From: Variovorax sp. OK212
GTDB lineage: Bacteria; Pseudomonadota; Gammaproteobacteria; Burkholderiales; Burkholderiaceae_C
DNA: 64,000 nt
Reading direction: 5' to 3'
NCBI RefSeq assembly: GCF_900112425.1
Contig: NZ_FOLP01000007.1
Location: 186,001 to 250,000, forward strand
Part shown: piece after piece, positions 50,600 through 61,394 of the stretch
Numbering within the stretch: position 1 is the first letter of the stretch
Layout of the letters: each line of letters starts with the position of its first letter
The notes under the pieces: generated by a model
Told to the model about the DNA's origin: nothing
Databases searched by the model: none
Seen by the model: only the letters and a program-made list of their open reading frames with translations
Program-made: the position numbers and the translations under genes

Positions 50600-51454
50600 A
50601 TGAGCATGGCCTTTCCGATGACGACCGTGAATGCGCAGCGGCTGCTTGCCGTGGGCCTTGCCGGTGTCGCCGTGGCGTTACTGCTCTCGGGCTGCGTGAA
50701 TACGCGGACCACCACCACCAGCCTTGCCGACAACAGCTCGAGCAAGGGCAACGAGATCGTGACCGAGTCCGACGAGAGTTCCCGCCAGCGCCGTGCGCGC
50801 CTGCGCATGGAGCTCGCTTCGGGCTACTTCGAGCAGGGCCAGACGACCGTGGCGCTCGACGAGATCAAGCAGGCGCTGGTCGCCGACCCGAACAACGCCG
50901 ACGCCTACAACCTGCGCGGCCTGGTCTACATGCGGCTGGACGACGCCGGCATGGCCGAAGACAGCTTCCGCCGTGCCATCGCCATCAGTCCGCGCGACGC
51001 GAATGCACGCCACAACTACGGCTGGCTGCTGTGCCAGCAGAACCGTTTCGGCGACGCGGCCGCGCAGTTCAACGAAGCGCTTGCCGTGCCCAGCTACGCC
51101 GACCGCGCCAAGACGCTGATGACGCAGGGCGTGTGCGAGCTCAAGGCCGGCCAGCGGGTGCAGGCCGAGCGCAGCCTTATGCAGGCCTACGAGATCGACG
51201 CCGGCAATCCGGTGGTCGGCTTCAACCTGGCTTCGGTGCTGGCGCAGCGCGAAGAGTGGACGCGCGCGCAGTTCTACATTCGCCGGGTCAACAACAGCGC
51301 CGCGGCCAGTTCGGAAACGCTCTGGCTCGGCATCAGGGTCGAACGAAAGCTCAACAACCGCGAGGCCGCAGCGCAGTTGGGAGGCCAACTGCAACGACGT
51401 TTCCCCCAATCGCGGGAGGCATCAGCGTACGAGCGCGGGAATTTCAATGATTGA
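50600..51454 (+). CDS. pilF: Type IV pilus biogenesis lipoprotein PilF/PilW (TPR)
   Basis: The 284-residue lipoprotein (lipobox LLLSGC) has TPR repeats: RMELASGYFEQGQTTVALDEIKQAL, AYNLRGLVYMRLDDAGMAEDSFRRA, and ARHNYGWLLCQQNRFGDAAAQF. In related bacteria PilF/PilW assists assembly of the PilQ secretin. The position between rlmN and rodZ is conserved in betaproteobacteria. ATG 50600 follows AGGAG, ten bases upstream. Its end overlaps rodZ by eight bases. Confidence 0.88.
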   Translation: MSMAFPMTTVNAQRLLAVGLAGVAVALLLSGCVNTRTTTTSLADNSSSKGNEIVTESDESSRQRRARLRMELASGYFEQGQTTVALDEIKQALVADPNNADAYNLRGLVYMRLDDAGMAEDSFRRAIAISPRDANARHNYGWLLCQQNRFGDAAAQFNEALAVPSYADRAKTLMTQGVCELKAGQRVQAERSLMQAYEIDAGNPVVGFNLASVLAQREEWTRAQFYIRRVNNSAAASSETLWLGIRVERKLNNREAAAQLGGQLQRRFPQSREASAYERGNFND

Positions 51455-52438
51455 TCGGGTTTCGGAGTTCGGCACTTCCGTGGCACAGCCGCTGGCGGAA
51501 GGCGACAACACGCACAAGACGGCCGGCGACCTGCTTCGCGAGGCACGCGAGGCCCATGGCCTGCACATCGAAATGGTGGCGGCCGCGCTGAAGGTGCCGC
51601 CGCAAAAACTGTTGGCGCTCGAGGCGGACGACATCGCGTCGCTGCCCGACCCGGTCTTTGCACGCGCGCTGGCCAGCAGCGTGTGCCGCGCGTTGCGCAT
51701 CGACCCGGCGCCGGTGCTGGCGAAGCTGCCCACCACGCAGCGGGTGTCGTTGGCCGAAGCCGACCGCACGCTCAAGACCAACATCTCGTCGGGCACGCCG
51801 CGCTGGAGCAGCAACAGCAGCCGTTCGAGCGGCCTGCCGTCGCGCGCGCTGCTCACCGTCGTGCTGCTGCTGCTGATCGGCGCGGGCGCTTTGTTCTGGC
51901 TGCCTCAGTCGGTGTTCGACCAGATCGGCGCCACCGTGGCGCGTCTGACGGCGCACAGCGGCTCCGACAACACCAATTCGACCGGCGAAGCGCCGGCGGG
52001 CGGCTCCGCTGCGCCGAGCGCTCCCGGCACCGTTGCGGAAAGCGTTCCCGCGCAGATCGTGGCGCCGGGCGGGCCCGTGGGAGCCGTGGGCGCTGCGAGT
52101 GCCGCTGCGCCCGCAACTGCACCCGGGACCGTCGGCGCGGGCGCTGCCGCGGCGCCGCTGGCCGCAGCTTCTGCACCCGCGGCAGCCGCCGCGAACAGCG
52201 GCCAGCAACTCGTCTTCGTGGCACGCGAGGAATGCTGGGTCACCGTGAGCGAAGCCGGCGGCAAGCAACTGCTTCGCCGCAGCCTCAAGGCCGGCGAGAC
52301 GCTCGGCCTGTCGGGCACGTTGCCGCTCTCGGTCGTGATCGGTCGCGCGTCGAGCGTCGATGTGCAGGTTCGCGGCCAGCCGTTCGACCTGAAGCCCGTC
52401 ACCAAGGGCGGTGGCGTGGCGCGTTTCGAGGTGAAGTG

Positions 52439-52439
<1 letters not shown>
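51447..52439 (+). CDS. rodZ: RodZ-like cell shape protein (cytoplasmic HTH, one membrane segment, periplasmic DUF4115)
   Basis: The 330-residue protein has an N-terminal HTH_25 domain (TAGDLLREAREAHGLHIEMVAAALKVPPQKLLALE), one membrane segment (SRALLTVVLLLLIGAGALFWL), an Ala/Pro/Gly-rich linker and a C-terminal DUF4115 domain (VFVAREECWVTVSEAGGKQLLRR). This is the RodZ architecture; RodZ links MreB to the membrane. The stop shares a base with the ispG start (TGATG). Confidence 0.9.
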
Positions 52440-53719
<1,280 letters not shown>

Positions 53720-53734
53720 CACCTCCGCAGATCC

Positions 53735-55045
53735 ATGGCTGAAAAATTGAATGCCGTCAAAGGCATGAACGACATATTGCCGCCCGAATCGGCGCGCTGG
53801 GAGTGGCTCGAGGCCACCGTGCGCGACCTGATGGGGCGCTTCGCGTACCGCAACGTCCGCACGCCCATCCTGGAGCGCACGGCACTCTTCGTGCGCGGCA
53901 TCGGCGAGGTCACGGACATCGTCGAGAAGGAGATGTATTCCTTCGAAGACCGGGCGGACAAGAACGGCAAGTTCGAACACCTGACCATGCGCCCTGAGAA
54001 CACCGCGGGCCTCGTGCGCGCAGTGATCGAGCACAACATGCTGTACGAAGGCCCCAAGCGGCTTTGGTACACCGGGCCGATGTTCCGCCGCGAGAACGTG
54101 CAGCGCGGACGCTTCCGCCAGTTCCACCAGATCGGCGCCGAGGCGCTGGGCTTTGCCGGTCCCGACGTCGACGCCGAACTGATCCTGCTGGCCAACGCGC
54201 TCTGGAAGACCATCGGCCTGACCGACGTGCGCCTCGAGCTCAACAGCCTGGGCCAGCCCGCCGAGCGGGCGCTGCACCGCGCCGAGCTCATCGCGCACTT
54301 CGAGAAGCACGCCGACAAGCTCGACGAGGACGGCAAGCGCCGCCTGCACAGCAACCCGCTGCGCATCCTCGACACGAAGAATCCGGCCATGAAGGACGTG
54401 GTCGAGTCGGCACCGAAGCTGATCGACTTCCTCGGTGCCGAGTCGCTCGCGCACTTCGAAGGGCTGCAGGCCATCCTCAAGGCCAACGACATCGCGTTCA
54501 CGATCAATCCGCGTCTGGTGCGCGGGTTGGACTACTACAACCTCTCGGTGTTCGAGTTCGTGACCGACCGCCTGGGCTCGCAGGGCACGGTGTGCGCAGG
54601 GGGCCGCTACGACGACCTGATCGCGCAGATCGGCGGCAAGCCCGCACCGGCCGTGGGTTGGGCCATGGGCGTGGAGCGCGTGCTCGACTTGCTCAAGGAG
54701 CAGGGCGCCGATGTGCCGTCGCCGGTGCCCGATGCCTATGCCATCGTGCCCGACGCCGCTGCGATGCCTGTCGTGCTGCGCACCCTGCAGCAGCTGCGTG
54801 AAGCCGGCGTGCGCATCCAGATGCACGCGGCCACCGCCGAAGGCCTCTCGAGCTTCAGGGCGCAGATGAAGAAGGCCGACGCCAGTGGCGCTCCCTTTGT
54901 CCTGATCTTCGGCGCCGATGAACTTGCGCGCGGCGAAGTGACTCTCAAGGCCCTGCGCGACGCCAACGTCCCGCAGACCGCACGGCCTCTCGCAGAAGTG
55001 GCCGCCTGGGCCGCCACCCTACAATCGCCGGCTCCCAACACCTGA
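53735..55045 (+). CDS. hisS: Histidyl-tRNA synthetase
   Basis: HisS charges tRNA-His. The 436-residue class II enzyme has motif 1 near RTPILERTALF, motif 2 with FRRENVQRGRFRQFHQIGAE, the histidine-binding LVRGLDYYNLSVFEF and motif 3 at GWAMGVERVLDLL. The C-terminal anticodon-binding domain is complete. It follows ispG after 15 bases. Confidence 0.98.
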   Translation: MAEKLNAVKGMNDILPPESARWEWLEATVRDLMGRFAYRNVRTPILERTALFVRGIGEVTDIVEKEMYSFEDRADKNGKFEHLTMRPENTAGLVRAVIEHNMLYEGPKRLWYTGPMFRRENVQRGRFRQFHQIGAEALGFAGPDVDAELILLANALWKTIGLTDVRLELNSLGQPAERALHRAELIAHFEKHADKLDEDGKRRLHSNPLRILDTKNPAMKDVVESAPKLIDFLGAESLAHFEGLQAILKANDIAFTINPRLVRGLDYYNLSVFEFVTDRLGSQGTVCAGGRYDDLIAQIGGKPAPAVGWAMGVERVLDLLKEQGADVPSPVPDAYAIVPDAAAMPVVLRTLQQLREAGVRIQMHAATAEGLSSFRAQMKKADASGAPFVLIFGADELARGEVTLKALRDANVPQTARPLAEVAAWAATLQSPAPNT

Positions 55046-55051
55046 CAGCGC

Positions 55052-55744
55052 ATGGCAACCCATCTCGACCTCGAAGAACAGGAACAGCTCGACCAGCTCA
55101 AGCATTTCTGGAACACCTACGGCACCCTGATCACCTGGGTCGTGCTGCTTGTCGCCGGCGCCTTCGTGGCCTGGAACGGCTGGCAGTACTACCAGCGCAG
55201 CCAGGCAGCCCAGGCAGCGGCCCTTTACGACGAGGTCGAACGCAGCACGCAGTCCGGCGACGTCGAGCGCATCCAGCGTGTGATGGGCGACATGAAGGAG
55301 CGCTTCGCCCGCACCACCTACGCGCAACAGGCCGGCCTGCTGGTCGCCAAGACGCTGTATGAAAAGGGCAATGCCGACGGCTCGCGCGCTGCGCTCACGT
55401 GGGTGGCGCAAAGCGCCGTCGACCCGGGGTACCAGGCGGTCGCGAAGCTGCGCCTCTCGGCCGAACTGCTCGAGAGCAAGTCTTATGACGACGCGCTCAA
55501 ACAGCTCGACGGCAGCGTGCCCAAGGAATTCGAACCGCTGGTGGCCGACCGCAAGGGCGACATCTACCTGGCCCAGGGCAAGCGCGCCGAAGCGCAGGCC
55601 GAATACCGCAAGGCCTGGACCGGTCTCGGCGCCACCTCCGACTACCGCCGCCTGATCGAGATCAAGCTCAACGCGGTCGGCGTCGACCCGAAGAGCCTGG
55701 CGCCTGTCGTCACCGTCACACCCGCAGCCCCCAAAACTCCCTGA
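55052..55744 (+). CDS. yfgM: YfgM-like TPR protein (SecYEG ancillary subunit)
   Basis: The 230-residue protein has a short cytoplasmic N-terminus (LEEQEQLDQLKHFWNTYGT), one membrane segment (LITWVVLLVAGAFVAWNGW) and periplasmic TPR-like repeats. In E. coli YfgM binds SecYEG and PpiD and acts in periplasmic chaperoning. It lies between hisS and bamB, the conserved order. Confidence 0.92.
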   Translation: MATHLDLEEQEQLDQLKHFWNTYGTLITWVVLLVAGAFVAWNGWQYYQRSQAAQAAALYDEVERSTQSGDVERIQRVMGDMKERFARTTYAQQAGLLVAKTLYEKGNADGSRAALTWVAQSAVDPGYQAVAKLRLSAELLESKSYDDALKQLDGSVPKEFEPLVADRKGDIYLAQGKRAEAQAEYRKAWTGLGATSDYRRLIEIKLNAVGVDPKSLAPVVTVTPAAPKTP

Positions 55745-55751
55745 CCGCATC

Positions 55752-56894
55752 ATGAATTTCAAGCGTCTCATGCCTGAATCGACCGCCCTGCGTGCGGGAT
55801 CAGCTCTTGTTTTGGTCGCGTTGCTTGCCGCCTGCTCTGGCAGCGGCAAGCCGAAGCCCGAAGAACTCGCGGCCAACCCGTCCTTGCTCGGCGTGCGCCA
55901 AGCCTGGACCGTGCGCATTCCCGATGTCAAGTTCCCGCTCACCACCGACGTCAGCGGCGACACGGTCACCGTGGCCGGCAGCGACGGCACGGTGGTGGCC
56001 ATCGACGCCCGCGCCGGCCGTGAAACCTGGCGCGTCAGCGCCGGCGCTCCGCTGGCGGCAGGTGTAGGCAGCGACGGCTCCATGGCCGCCGTCGTCACCA
56101 CCAACAACGAACTGGTCGCGATCGAGAAGGGCAAGGTCCTGTGGAAGCAGAAGCTGTCCGCGCAAGCCTTCACCGCACCGCTGGTGGCGGGCCGCCGCGT
56201 GTTCGTGCAGACCGCCGACCGCAGCATCAGCGCATGGGACGGGCAGAGCGGCCGCCGCCTCTGGATCCAGCAGCGCACGGGTGAAAACCTGGTGCTGCGC
56301 AAGTCGGGCGTGCTGCTCGCCGTGGGCGACACGCTGGTGGCCGGCATCGGCGGCCGGCTGGTCGGCATCAATCCGGCCAACGGCACGTCGCGTTGGGAAT
56401 CGCCCATTGCGGCGCCGCGCGGCACCAACGATGTCGAGCGCCTGGTCGACCTGACCGGCAGCGTGAGCCGCTTCGGCGACACGCTCTGCGCCCGCGCGTA
56501 CTACGCCAGCGTGGGCTGCGTCGAAACCGTTCGCGGTTCGCTGGTCTGGAGCAAGCCCGCTTCGGGCGCCGACGGCGTCAGCGGCGACGAGCGCTTCGTC
56601 TATGGCACCGAGTCCGACGGCAGCGTCACCGCATGGCGCCGCGCCGACGGCGAACGCGCCTGGCAGATGAGCCGCCTGAAGAACCGCAACCTGACCGCGC
56701 CGCTGGCCGTGGGCCGCTCGCTGGTCATCGGCGAGGACACCGGCACGCTGCACTTCGTGTCGCGCGAAGACGGTGCACTGCTCAACCGCGTCGCGCCCGA
56801 TGGCTCGGCGATCACCGTCACGCCGGTGCTGGCAGGCAACACCGTCGTTGTCGTGACCGCCAAGGGTGGTGTGTTTGGCTACCGTCCTGAATAA
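55752..56894 (+). CDS. bamB: Outer membrane assembly lipoprotein BamB
   Basis: BamB is the beta-propeller lipoprotein of the BAM complex. The 380-residue protein has a lipoprotein signal (lipobox LLAAC) and PQQ-like propeller repeats, for example ISAWDGQSGRRLWIQQ, VGINPANGTSRWE and VTAWRRADGERAW. It lies seven bases after yfgM and before der. Confidence 0.96.
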   Translation: MNFKRLMPESTALRAGSALVLVALLAACSGSGKPKPEELAANPSLLGVRQAWTVRIPDVKFPLTTDVSGDTVTVAGSDGTVVAIDARAGRETWRVSAGAPLAAGVGSDGSMAAVVTTNNELVAIEKGKVLWKQKLSAQAFTAPLVAGRRVFVQTADRSISAWDGQSGRRLWIQQRTGENLVLRKSGVLLAVGDTLVAGIGGRLVGINPANGTSRWESPIAAPRGTNDVERLVDLTGSVSRFGDTLCARAYYASVGCVETVRGSLVWSKPASGADGVSGDERFVYGTESDGSVTAWRRADGERAWQMSRLKNRNLTAPLAVGRSLVIGEDTGTLHFVSREDGALLNRVAPDGSAITVTPVLAGNTVVVVTAKGGVFGYRPE

Positions 56895-56951
56895 TTCTTT
56901 CTTTTTCCTCCAAGGCCCGACCATGAAAACCGTGCCATCGAAAGGCCGGCC

Positions 56952-58295
56952 ATGAAGCCGGTCGTGGCCCTGGTCGGGCGGCCCAACGTCGGCAAGTCGA
57001 CGCTCTTCAACCGCCTGACCCAGACGCGCGACGCCATCGTCGCGGACTTTGCCGGACTCACCCGCGACCGCCACTACGGCAACGGCCGCCTGGGCAAGCA
57101 CGAGTTCATCGTCATCGACACCGGCGGCTTCGAGCCCGACGCGGGCAGCGGCATCTACAAGGAGATGGCCAAGCAGACGCGCCAGGCCGTGGCCGAGGCC
57201 GATGTGGTGATCTTCGTGGTCGACGCCCGCGAGGGCCTGTCGGCGCAGGACCATGACATTGCCAACGAGCTGCGCCATCTCGGCAAGCCCTGCGTGATGG
57301 CGGCCAACAAGGCCGAAGGCATGCACGACGGCACCAAGCTCGTGGACTTCTACGAACTCGGCTTCGGCGACGTGCACGGCGTGTCCGCGGCACACGGGCA
57401 GGGCATGCGTGACCTGGTCGAGCTCGCGCTCGCCCCGCTGAACCTGCCAGACCCCGACGACGAGGCCGAAGAAGACGACGTCAACAAGCCGATCAAGCTG
57501 GCCGTGGCCGGCCGCCCCAACGTGGGCAAGTCGACGCTGATCAACACCTGGCTGGGTGAAGAGCGCCTCGTGGCCTTCGACATGCCGGGCACCACGCGCG
57601 ACGCCATCTCGGTGCCGTTCGAGCGCAACGGGCAACGTTTCGAGCTGATCGACACGGCCGGGCTGCGCCGCAAGGGCAAGGTGTTCGAGGCGATCGAGAA
57701 GTTCTCGGTGGTCAAGACGCTGCAGGCCATCGAGTCGGCCAACGTCGTGCTGCTGCTGCTGGACGCCACGCAGGGCGTGACCGACCAGGACGCGCACATT
57801 GCGGGCTACATCCTCGAAAGCGGACGGGCCGTGGTGATCGCCATCAACAAGTGGGACGCGGTCGACAGCTACCAGCGCGAACAGATCCAGCGCCAGATCG
57901 AGACCCGGCTGCCGTTCCTGAAGTTCGCGGCGCTGCATTTCATCTCGGCCATCAAGCGCCAGGGCCTGGGCCCCGTGTGGCAGGCGATTGCGCAGGCCCA
58001 CAAGTCGGCCACGCGCAAGATGTCGACGCCGGTGCTGACCCGGCTGCTGCTGGAGGCAGTGCAGTTCCAGGCGCCCAAGCGCGGTGGCATGTACCGGCCC
58101 AAGCTGCGCTACGCGCACCAGGGCGGCATGAACCCGCCGGTGATCGTGATCCACGGCAATTCACTGGAGCACGTGACCGAGGCGTACAAGCGCTTCCTCG
58201 AAGGGCGCTTCCGCAAGGAGTTCGACCTGGTGGGCACGCCGCTGCGCATCCAGTTCAAGAGCTCCGCGAATCCGTTCGCCGACAAGGACGACTGA
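56952..58295 (+). CDS. der: Ribosome biogenesis GTPase Der
   Basis: Der (EngA) has two GTPase domains and acts in 50S subunit assembly. The 447-residue protein has P-loops GRPNVGKSTLFN and GRPNVGKSTLINT, DTGGFE and DTAGLRRK, NKAEG and NKWDAV, and the C-terminal KH-like domain. It follows bamB after 57 bases. Confidence 0.98.
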   Translation: MKPVVALVGRPNVGKSTLFNRLTQTRDAIVADFAGLTRDRHYGNGRLGKHEFIVIDTGGFEPDAGSGIYKEMAKQTRQAVAEADVVIFVVDAREGLSAQDHDIANELRHLGKPCVMAANKAEGMHDGTKLVDFYELGFGDVHGVSAAHGQGMRDLVELALAPLNLPDPDDEAEEDDVNKPIKLAVAGRPNVGKSTLINTWLGEERLVAFDMPGTTRDAISVPFERNGQRFELIDTAGLRRKGKVFEAIEKFSVVKTLQAIESANVVLLLLDATQGVTDQDAHIAGYILESGRAVVIAINKWDAVDSYQREQIQRQIETRLPFLKFAALHFISAIKRQGLGPVWQAIAQAHKSATRKMSTPVLTRLLLEAVQFQAPKRGGMYRPKLRYAHQGGMNPPVIVIHGNSLEHVTEAYKRFLEGRFRKEFDLVGTPLRIQFKSSANPFADKDD

Positions 58296-58361
58296 GGGCA
58301 GGGCGGGTCTTGGCTGCCGATGGCGGCTGTTGACTTGCTCCTGTCATGGAAGTTCCGTCTT

Positions 58362-58383
58362 TTGAGAGCCGTTATTTTCTCAA
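58362..58383. promoter_or_regulatory. Dyad in the der-hfq gap
   Basis: TTGAGA (58362-58367) and TCTCAA (58378-58383) form a dyad around an AT-rich centre. The der-hfq gap (172 bp) also has TTGCTG (58399-58404) followed after 17 bases by GTTAAG (58422-58427), a possible hfq promoter. A U-rich stretch in the transcript could allow Hfq to bind its own message. Confidence 0.35.
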
Positions 58384-58467
58384 GGCTTTTGACCCCGGTT
58401 GCTGCAGCGCGGAAACCCTGTGTTAAGGTCATCTCTCCAACAACTACTCTTGAACACGGAGAATATC

Positions 58468-58713
58468 GTGAGCAATAAAGGGCAACTTCTGCAAGACCCG
58501 TTTCTGAACACCTTGCGTCGCGAGCATGTGCCGGTTTCCATTTATTTGGTGAACGGTATCAAGCTGCAAGGCCAGATCGAGTCTTTTGACCAGTACGTCG
58601 TGTTGCTTCGCAACACGGTGACACAAATGGTCTACAAGCACGCCATTTCCACCATCGTGCCGGGTCGCGCCGTCAACTTCTCGGCTGCCGAGAACGACGA
58701 CACCGCCGCCTGA
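58468..58713 (+). CDS. hfq: RNA chaperone Hfq
   Basis: Hfq binds small RNAs and mRNAs and promotes their pairing. The 81-residue protein begins with GTG 58468 preceded by CGGAGA, and shows Sm1 (PVSIYLVNGIKLQGQIESFDQYVVLL in pieces) and Sm2 (YKHAISTIVP). Lengthening the frame to 58399 would give a non-family N-terminus. A terminator follows, separating it from hflX. Confidence 0.97.
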   Translation: MSNKGQLLQDPFLNTLRREHVPVSIYLVNGIKLQGQIESFDQYVVLLRNTVTQMVYKHAISTIVPGRAVNFSAAENDDTAA

Positions 58714-58721
58714 TCGCGCGG

Positions 58722-58751
58722 AGCGCGGCGGCCCCGGCTGCCGCGCTTTTT
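58722..58751 (+). terminator. Terminator between hfq and hflX
   Basis: AGCGCGGC (58722-58729) pairs with GCCGCGCT (58740-58747), an 8-bp stem, followed by a T-tract to 58751. It lies nine bases after the hfq stop. Part of hfq transcription would stop here, so hflX-hflK-hflC may depend on read-through or on an own promoter. Confidence 0.8.
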
Positions 58752-58768
58752 CCCTATTCTGATCCCGC

Positions 58769-59980
58769 TTGTCTGAACTGATCCCCCGCCAGGAAGGCGC
58801 CGCCGTTCTCGTCGGCGTAGATTTCGGGCTGCCCCATTTCGACAGCGAACTCGAGGAACTCGGCCTGCTCGCGCAGACCGCGGGCCTGACGCCCGTCGCC
58901 CGGCTTGCGTGCAAGCGCAAGGCGCCCGACGCGGCATTGTTCGTTGGCAGTGGCAAGGCCGAAGAAATCAAGGAGCTGGCTGCCCTGTACAGGGCGAGCG
59001 AAGTCATCTTCGACCAGTCCCTGAGCCCCGCGCAGCAGCGCAACCTCGAGCGCCAGCTCGACGTCGCGGTCTACGACCGCACCTTTCTCATCCTCGAGAT
59101 CTTTGCCCAGCGCGCGCGTTCGCACGAAGGCAAGCTGCAGGTCGAGCTCGCTCGCCTGCAGTACCTCAGCACGCGGCTGGTCCGCCGCTGGTCTCACCTG
59201 GAGCGCCAGACCGGCGGTGCAGGTGTGCGCGGCGGCCCGGGCGAGAAGCAGATCGAGCTCGACCGCCGGATGATCAACGAGTCGATCAAGCGCACGCGCG
59301 AACGGCTTGCCAAGGTGCAGAAGCAGCGCGGCACGCAACGCCGCCAGCGCGAGCGCCGCGAGACCTTCAACATCTCGCTGGTGGGTTACACCAATGCGGG
59401 TAAGTCGTCGCTGTTCAACGCCATGGTCAAGGCTCGCGCGTATGCGGCCGACCAGCTGTTCGCCACGCTCGACACCACCACGCGCAACCTTTACCTGGGC
59501 GACGCGCGGCGGCAGGTGTCCATCTCCGACACGGTCGGTTTCATTCGCGATCTGCCGCACGGGCTGGTCGACGCCTTTAAGGCCACGCTGCAGGAGGCGG
59601 TCGATGCCGACCTGCTGCTGCACGTGATCGACGCCTCCAACCCCCACTACCCCGAGCAGATGGCCGAGGTGCAGTCGGTGCTGCGCGACATCGGAGCCGA
59701 GGCCGTGCCGCAGTTGTTGGTGTTCAACAAGCTCGACGCTCTTGAAAGCACGCAACGTCCGCTGCATCTGCAGGACGAGATGGAAATCGACGGCGTGCAG
59801 GTTCCCCGTATCTTCCTCAGCGCCAAGAGCGGCGAGGGAGTGCCGTTGCTGCGCGCGGAGCTCGCCCGGCAGTCGGGCTCCGTAGCCGATACGATGACCC
59901 CTGAGGCAGACGCTGAATTGCACGATGCCGCCGATGGATTGGGCACAATCCCGCCACTGACAAGAGAACGAAGCGAATGA
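58769..59980 (+). CDS. hflX: GTPase HflX (ribosome rescue/splitting factor)
   Basis: HflX is a ribosome-associated GTPase that splits stalled ribosomes after heat stress. The 403-residue protein has the HflX N-terminal domain with FVGSGKAEEIKEL, GGPGEKQIELDRRMI, and the GTPase motifs GYTNAGKSSLF, DTVGFI and NKLD. No ATG fits; TTG 58769 is chosen because it gives the family start (SELIPRQEGAAVLVGVDFG). It overlaps hflK by four bases. Confidence 0.95.
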   Translation: MSELIPRQEGAAVLVGVDFGLPHFDSELEELGLLAQTAGLTPVARLACKRKAPDAALFVGSGKAEEIKELAALYRASEVIFDQSLSPAQQRNLERQLDVAVYDRTFLILEIFAQRARSHEGKLQVELARLQYLSTRLVRRWSHLERQTGGAGVRGGPGEKQIELDRRMINESIKRTRERLAKVQKQRGTQRRQRERRETFNISLVGYTNAGKSSLFNAMVKARAYAADQLFATLDTTTRNLYLGDARRQVSISDTVGFIRDLPHGLVDAFKATLQEAVDADLLLHVIDASNPHYPEQMAEVQSVLRDIGAEAVPQLLVFNKLDALESTQRPLHLQDEMEIDGVQVPRIFLSAKSGEGVPLLRAELARQSGSVADTMTPEADAELHDAADGLGTIPPLTRERSE

Positions 59981-61374
59981 ATTCAAAGCCAGCGCGGAGA
60001 GGGTTTCTGGGCATGTTCAATCTGAACGACGGCCGATGGGGTCGCGGCGACGAGCCGTCCTCCAACGGCGAACGCCCGGCCGGCAACCGGCCACCCGACG
60101 CCAATCCTCCAGGCGCACCGACACCCCCGCCCTCGGGCAACAACAACAACGACAACCGCCCCCGCGGTCAAGGCCCCAACCAGGGTCCTCCCGACCTCGA
60201 TGAACTCTGGCGCGACCTCAATCGCAAGCTCGGCGGTTTCTTCGGCGGCAAGGGTGGCGGCAACCGTCCCAACGGCGGAAGCAGCGGCGGCGGCAACGGC
60301 TACAGGCCCGACATGAAAAACGCAGGATTCGGCCTCGGCCTCGTGGCTGCCGTGGCGATCCTCATCTGGCTCGGCACCGGTTTCTTCATCGTGAATGAAG
60401 GCCAGCAGGCCGTGGTCACGCAATTCGGCCGTTACAAGACGACCGTGGGCGCCGGTTTCAACTGGCGCCTGCCGTACCCCATTCAGCGCCACGAGCTGGT
60501 GGTGGTCACGCAGATCCGCTCCACCGACGTGGGTCGTGACGCCATCGTGCGTTCCACCGGCCTGCGCGAGTCGGCCATGCTGACCGAAGACGAGAACATC
60601 GTCGAAATCAAGTTCGCCGTGCAGTACCGCCTGAGCGATGCGCGCGCCTGGCTCTACGAGAGCAAGTCGCCCGCCGAGACGGTGGTGCAGGTGGCCGAGA
60701 CCTCGGTGCGCGAGGTCGTGGGCAAGATGAAGATGGACGCCGCGCTCGCCGAAGAGCGCGACCAGATCGCACCGCGCGTGCGCACGCTGATGCAGACCAT
60801 CCTGGACCGCTACAAGATCGGCGTCGAAGTCGTGGGCATCAACCTGCAGCAGGGCGGCGTGCGTCCGCCCGAGCAGGTGCAGGCCGCGTTCGACGACGTG
60901 CTCAAGGCCGGCCAGGAACGCGAGCGCACCAAGAACGATGCGCAGGCCTACGCCAACAACGTGGTGCCGCTGGCCACCGGTACGGCGTCGCGCCTGAAGG
61001 AAGAGTCCGAGGCCTACAAGGCGCGGATCGTCGCCCAGGCGCAAGGTGATGCCGGCCGTTTCGCCGCGGTGCTCGCCGAGTACCAGAAGGCGCCGCAGGT
61101 CACGCGTGACCGCATGTACACCGACGCCATGCAGCAGATCTACGCCAGCACCACCAAGGTGCTGGTCGACAGCAAGCAGGGCTCCAACCTGCTGTACCTG
61201 CCGCTGGACAAGCTCATGCAGGCAACCGGCAACAACGCGGCCACGCCGGTCGACGCAGCCAGCCCGAGCGTTGCCGGCACCGCGCCGGCCCAGTCCTCGG
61301 TGATCCCGGTGGCGCCCACGACCAGCGACGTGCGTGCACGCGACGGCCGTTCGCGCGACCGCGACGTGCGTTGA
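59977..61374 (+). CDS. hflK: FtsH protease modulator HflK
   Basis: HflK with HflC forms a membrane complex around FtsH and controls its activity. The 465-residue protein has a Gly/Asn/Pro-rich N-terminal cytoplasmic part, one membrane segment (FGLGLVAAVAILIWLGTGFFIV) and an SPFH/band 7 domain (NEGQQAVVTQFGRYKTTVGAGFNWRLPYP in pieces). The ATG overlaps the hflX stop. hflC follows after 20 bases. Confidence 0.97.
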   Translation: MNSKPARRGFLGMFNLNDGRWGRGDEPSSNGERPAGNRPPDANPPGAPTPPPSGNNNNDNRPRGQGPNQGPPDLDELWRDLNRKLGGFFGGKGGGNRPNGGSSGGGNGYRPDMKNAGFGLGLVAAVAILIWLGTGFFIVNEGQQAVVTQFGRYKTTVGAGFNWRLPYPIQRHELVVVTQIRSTDVGRDAIVRSTGLRESAMLTEDENIVEIKFAVQYRLSDARAWLYESKSPAETVVQVAETSVREVVGKMKMDAALAEERDQIAPRVRTLMQTILDRYKIGVEVVGINLQQGGVRPPEQVQAAFDDVLKAGQERERTKNDAQAYANNVVPLATGTASRLKEESEAYKARIVAQAQGDAGRFAAVLAEYQKAPQVTRDRMYTDAMQQIYASTTKVLVDSKQGSNLLYLPLDKLMQATGNNAATPVDAASPSVAGTAPAQSSVIPVAPTTSDVRARDGRSRDRDVR

Positions 61375-61394
61375 TGAAAAAGGCCTAGAAGAAC

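Noticed and set aside
51960..52200. Ala/Gly/Pro-rich linker of the RodZ-like protein as a frameshift or repeat insertion
   Set aside because: The frame stays open with a conserved DUF4115 domain after it; such linkers are usual for RodZ proteins.
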